Positions 5,804 to 7,479 of a DNA stretch of 7,479 nucleotides are shown here, one piece after another (positions within the stretch are counted from its first letter, which is position 1; each line of letters begins with the position of its first letter). The DNA lies in NCBI GenBank assembly GCA_051877215.1, contig JBJEIR010000184.1, positions 1 to 7,479 on the forward strand, read 5' to 3'. This DNA comes from RGIG1959 sp051877215. Lineage in GTDB: Bacteria; Bacillota; Clostridia; Oscillospirales; Acutalibacteraceae. The notes beneath the pieces are model-generated. The model had not been told where the DNA came from. It worked only from the letters and a program-made list of their open reading frames with translations, and searched no databases. Made by a program: the position numbers and the translations under genes.

Positions 5804-6064
5804 ATGAATGTTTGGGAAATCATCGTGGCAATCGTGCTGATCATCGCGTCGCTGGCTATTATTTTGATCGTTTTGCTGCAGCAGGGTCGTCAGGCCAATA
5901 TCGGGGCAATCAACGGCGCAATGGACAGCTTTATGGAAAAAGGCAAGGCCAAAACATGGGATGCGCGTTTGAGCAAATGGACAAAGGTCATTTCCATCGC
6001 GTTTTTTGTGCTTGTATTGGCGGGTATGCTGATTACCAATTTCCTCGGATCGACTGCCGGCTGA
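5804..6064 (+). CDS. secG: Preprotein translocase subunit SecG, 86 aa
   Basis: SecG is the small non-essential membrane subunit of the SecYEG channel and helps SecA-driven protein export. The protein has the expected two hydrophobic helices, about residues 4-25 and 62-82, joined by a polar loop. The family hallmark, LIVLLQQG at 21-28 at the end of the first helix followed by a Gly/Ala-rich stretch (ANIGAINGAMDSF), is present, as is a basic segment just before helix 2. Length is normal for Firmicutes (75-90). The ATG at 5804 has AAAGGA (5785-5790) 13 bases upstream. The frequent Firmicute partners rnr and smpB do not follow here; the gene has its own promoter and terminator and is apparently monocistronic. 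Confidence 0.9.
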   Translation: MNVWEIIVAIVLIIASLAIILIVLLQQGRQANIGAINGAMDSFMEKGKAKTWDARLSKWTKVISIAFFVLVLAGMLITNFLGSTAG

Positions 6065-6083
6065 TATGCATATGTAAAAAAGC

Positions 6084-6126
6084 AAAATCGTCCTGTCGAC
6101 TGTAAAACCGGCAGGGCGATTTTTTT
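6084..6126 (+). terminator. Intrinsic terminator of secG
   Basis: Positions 6084-6098 pair with 6109-6123 over 15 bp, including two G-U wobbles, around a ten-base loop. The right arm merges into seven T (6120-6126). The left arm opens with AAAA, so weaker activity on the other strand is possible. It begins 19 bases after the secG stop. Confidence 0.85.
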
Positions 6127-6155
6127 CAAAATTTTGTGAGGGGGAGAGATGGGCA

Positions 6156-6863
6156 ATGGCGATATATCGGATCGCGGGACTGCAGGTGGAAATGTCTCCC
6201 CAAAGTGCACTGCTCAAAAAAAGAAGCGCACCGTATCTCTCCTGCACGGATGCTCCCGCGCAGATGAGACTGCACGGCGAAGGTGAGGATACGGCGGAAT
6301 ATGCACGCATGGCGCAGTCCTTTTATGAGCAGCTCTTGTCCTTTGACGGCTTTTTGCTGCATGCGTCCGCCGTTTGCTATAACGGACGGGCGTATGCGTT
6401 TTCGGCGCCGAGCGGGACGGGAAAATCGACCCATGCCGCTTTTTGGGAGCAGCAGTTTGGGGCGCAGATTATCAATGACGATAAACCGGCTATTCGCCGC
6501 ATAGACGGCGCGTTTTGTGCGTGCGGCACGCCTTTTTCGGGGAAAACGGATAAAAGCAAAAACACTTGCGTTCCGCTTGGCGCGATTGCCTTTTTACACA
6601 GGGAAGAGGAAAATACCGCGCGTCGCCTGACGGCCAAAGAAGCCCTTTTGGCACTTTTAAATGCGACGCTTCGCCCGAATGACGAAAACACCTATACCTG
6701 TTTTCTTTTATTGCTGGAAGCCTTGCTTGAGGAGGTTCCCGTTTGGTCGCTTGGCTGTACACTTTCAAAAGAGGCGGCGTTCTCGGCGAGAGAGGCCTTG
6801 CTGAGCGATACGCCGGATATTGCCCAAAAAGGGAGGACACATGGTGTTGAAGCTCCGATGTGA
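6156..6863 (+). CDS. HPr kinase-fold P-loop ATPase, function unknown, 235 aa
   Basis: The central part resembles the C-terminal kinase domain of HPr kinase/phosphorylase and its PEP-carboxykinase-like relatives: FLLHASAVCYNGRAYAFSA leads into the P-loop APSGTGKST (84-92), then IINDDKPAIRR (105-115) with the acidic D108-D109 pair, and GTPFSGK (124-130). The P-loop opens with Ala 84 instead of Gly, an accepted variant. It is not a true HprK: the N-terminal HprK domain is missing and it is shorter (about 310 is usual). Such stand-alone domains occur in clostridia and near some peptide-modification genes, but no precursor peptide, PqqD or modifying enzyme is visible here. It is likely cytosolic; the substrate is unknown. 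Several cysteines (30, 74, 121, 123, 138) are present, with C121, C123 and C138 around the active-site loop. ATG 6156 has an excellent GAGGGGGAG ribosome binding site at 6138-6146; an ATG at 6149 is out of frame. The 3' end overlaps the next gene by 23 bases. Transcription must read through the secG terminator or start within secG. Confidence 0.75.
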   Translation: MAIYRIAGLQVEMSPQSALLKKRSAPYLSCTDAPAQMRLHGEGEDTAEYARMAQSFYEQLLSFDGFLLHASAVCYNGRAYAFSAPSGTGKSTHAAFWEQQFGAQIINDDKPAIRRIDGAFCACGTPFSGKTDKSKNTCVPLGAIAFLHREEENTARRLTAKEALLALLNATLRPNDENTYTCFLLLLEALLEEVPVWSLGCTLSKEAAFSAREALLSDTPDIAQKGRTHGVEAPM

Positions 6864-7476
6864 CAGTGTGATTTTCGATGTGGACGGTACGCTTTGGGAT
6901 ACGACAAAAGTCATCAGCGCCGCTTGGAATGACATTCTCCGTTCCGAGGGCGTGACGGGAGTCGTCATCACGCCTGACGATCTCAAGCGCACCTTCGGCA
7001 AACAGATTCCCGAAATTGCGGATGATTTACTGCCGGATTTTCCGAAAGAAACCAGACGGGCATTGATAGATGATTGCTGCCGTCTGCAAACACCCGTTTT
7101 GAAACGGACGCCCGGTCGCTTGTATGACGGCGTGCGGGAGATGCTTTCGGCTCTTTCAAAAACCCACCGTCTGTTTGTCGTCAGCAATTGTGAAAAGGGA
7201 TACATTGAGACACTGATAGAAACCTGCCGCCTCGATGGTTTTTTTGAGGATTTTGAATGCTACGGCAACACGCAGCTCCCGAAGTCGGGCAGTATGCGCC
7301 TGCTGATAGAAAGAAACAACCTGCGTTCGCCGATTTATGTCGGGGATACGCAGGGAGATTCGGCCGCCTGCCGCGAAGCGGGCGTACCGTTTGTTTTTGC
7401 CGCTTACGGCTTCGGAACGCCGTGTGAATGGAAGGCAAAAATTGAAAAGCCGCTCGATCTTCTTCGAATGGTGTGA
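6841..7476 (+). CDS. HAD-superfamily hydrolase, phosphoglycolate phosphatase-like, 211 aa
   Basis: All four HAD motifs are present: motif I IFDVDGTLWDT with nucleophile D13 and acid/base D15; motif II VVSN with S115; motif III K148 after LP; motif IV GDTQGD (168-173) with D169 and D173. A helical cap of about 70 residues sits between motifs I and II (subclass I cap), as in phosphoglycolate phosphatase, PpaX and beta-phosphoglucomutase types. The protein should remove phosphate from a small metabolite with Mg2+; the exact substrate cannot be read from the sequence. The ATG at 6841 has GGGAGG at 6831-6836, 4 bases upstream; GTG 6844 and TTG 6847 are possible slightly later starts with better spacing. 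The overlap with the upstream HPr-kinase-fold gene points to translational coupling. The frame is complete and stops three bases before the window edge. Confidence 0.88.
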   Translation: MVLKLRCDSVIFDVDGTLWDTTKVISAAWNDILRSEGVTGVVITPDDLKRTFGKQIPEIADDLLPDFPKETRRALIDDCCRLQTPVLKRTPGRLYDGVREMLSALSKTHRLFVVSNCEKGYIETLIETCRLDGFFEDFECYGNTQLPKSGSMRLLIERNNLRSPIYVGDTQGDSAACREAGVPFVFAAYGFGTPCEWKAKIEKPLDLLRMV

Positions 7477-7479
7477 TCC

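Noticed and set aside
5782..6105. Plus-strand frame of 107 codons overlapping secG
   Set aside because: The secG frame has two proper membrane helices and the SecG signature; the alternative frame has no motif and starts inside the secG ribosome binding region.
6156..6863. True HPr kinase/phosphorylase (hprK)
   Set aside because: Only the kinase-fold core is present; the HprK N-terminal domain is absent and the protein is too short. Kept as HprK-fold ATPase.

Overview
The window looks like a chromosomal segment of a low- to mid-GC Firmicute of class Clostridia, most likely an Oscillospiraceae/Ruminococcaceae-type gut anaerobe. I base this on the divergent clostridial form of topoisomerase IV, the Firmicute-style SecG, purine-rich ribosome binding sites, sigma-A-like promoters and compact intrinsic terminators. 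All six confident protein genes lie on the + strand. The organism assignment is inference from protein character, not from a marker gene.

Layout. Positions 1-380 are a repeat-rich non-housekeeping stretch: short GTGATGC/GCATCAC and TTCAC/GTGAA repeats flank a miniature cassette made of a promoter (117-145), a 44-codon reading frame (166-300) and a perfect 19-bp terminator hairpin (230-273). The frame starts like a four-helix-bundle (23S rRNA intervening-sequence) protein and then loses the resemblance, so it is probably a gene with its body deleted. Positions 381-631 hold nothing I can identify. A TTGACA/TATAAA promoter (632-659) then starts the topoisomerase operon: parE-like (729-2714), a GNAT acetyltransferase (2773-3243) and parC-like (3249-5504). 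The two topoisomerase subunits should assemble into a ParC2ParE2 DNA-passing enzyme; why an acetyltransferase sits between them is unknown.

The 299-base gap 5505-5803 contains a strong hairpin whose T-tract lies on the minus strand, a matching minus-strand promoter about 100 bases away (together a candidate small RNA), and the + strand promoter of secG. secG (5804-6064) encodes the small SecYEG subunit and ends at a good intrinsic terminator (6084-6126). It is followed by two overlapping genes: an HPr-kinase-fold P-loop ATPase of unknown role (6156-6863) and a HAD-family phosphatase (6841-7476), which ends three bases before the window edge.

The points most worth a second look are: the candidate minus-strand RNA at about 5534-5640; the gutted cassette bounded by a 9-bp inverted repeat at 99-303; the lysine that replaces the usual aspartate in the ParE Toprim motif at a known quinolone-resistance position; and the small hairpin that covers the parE ribosome binding site. 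No complete, clearly new multi-gene system is evident.
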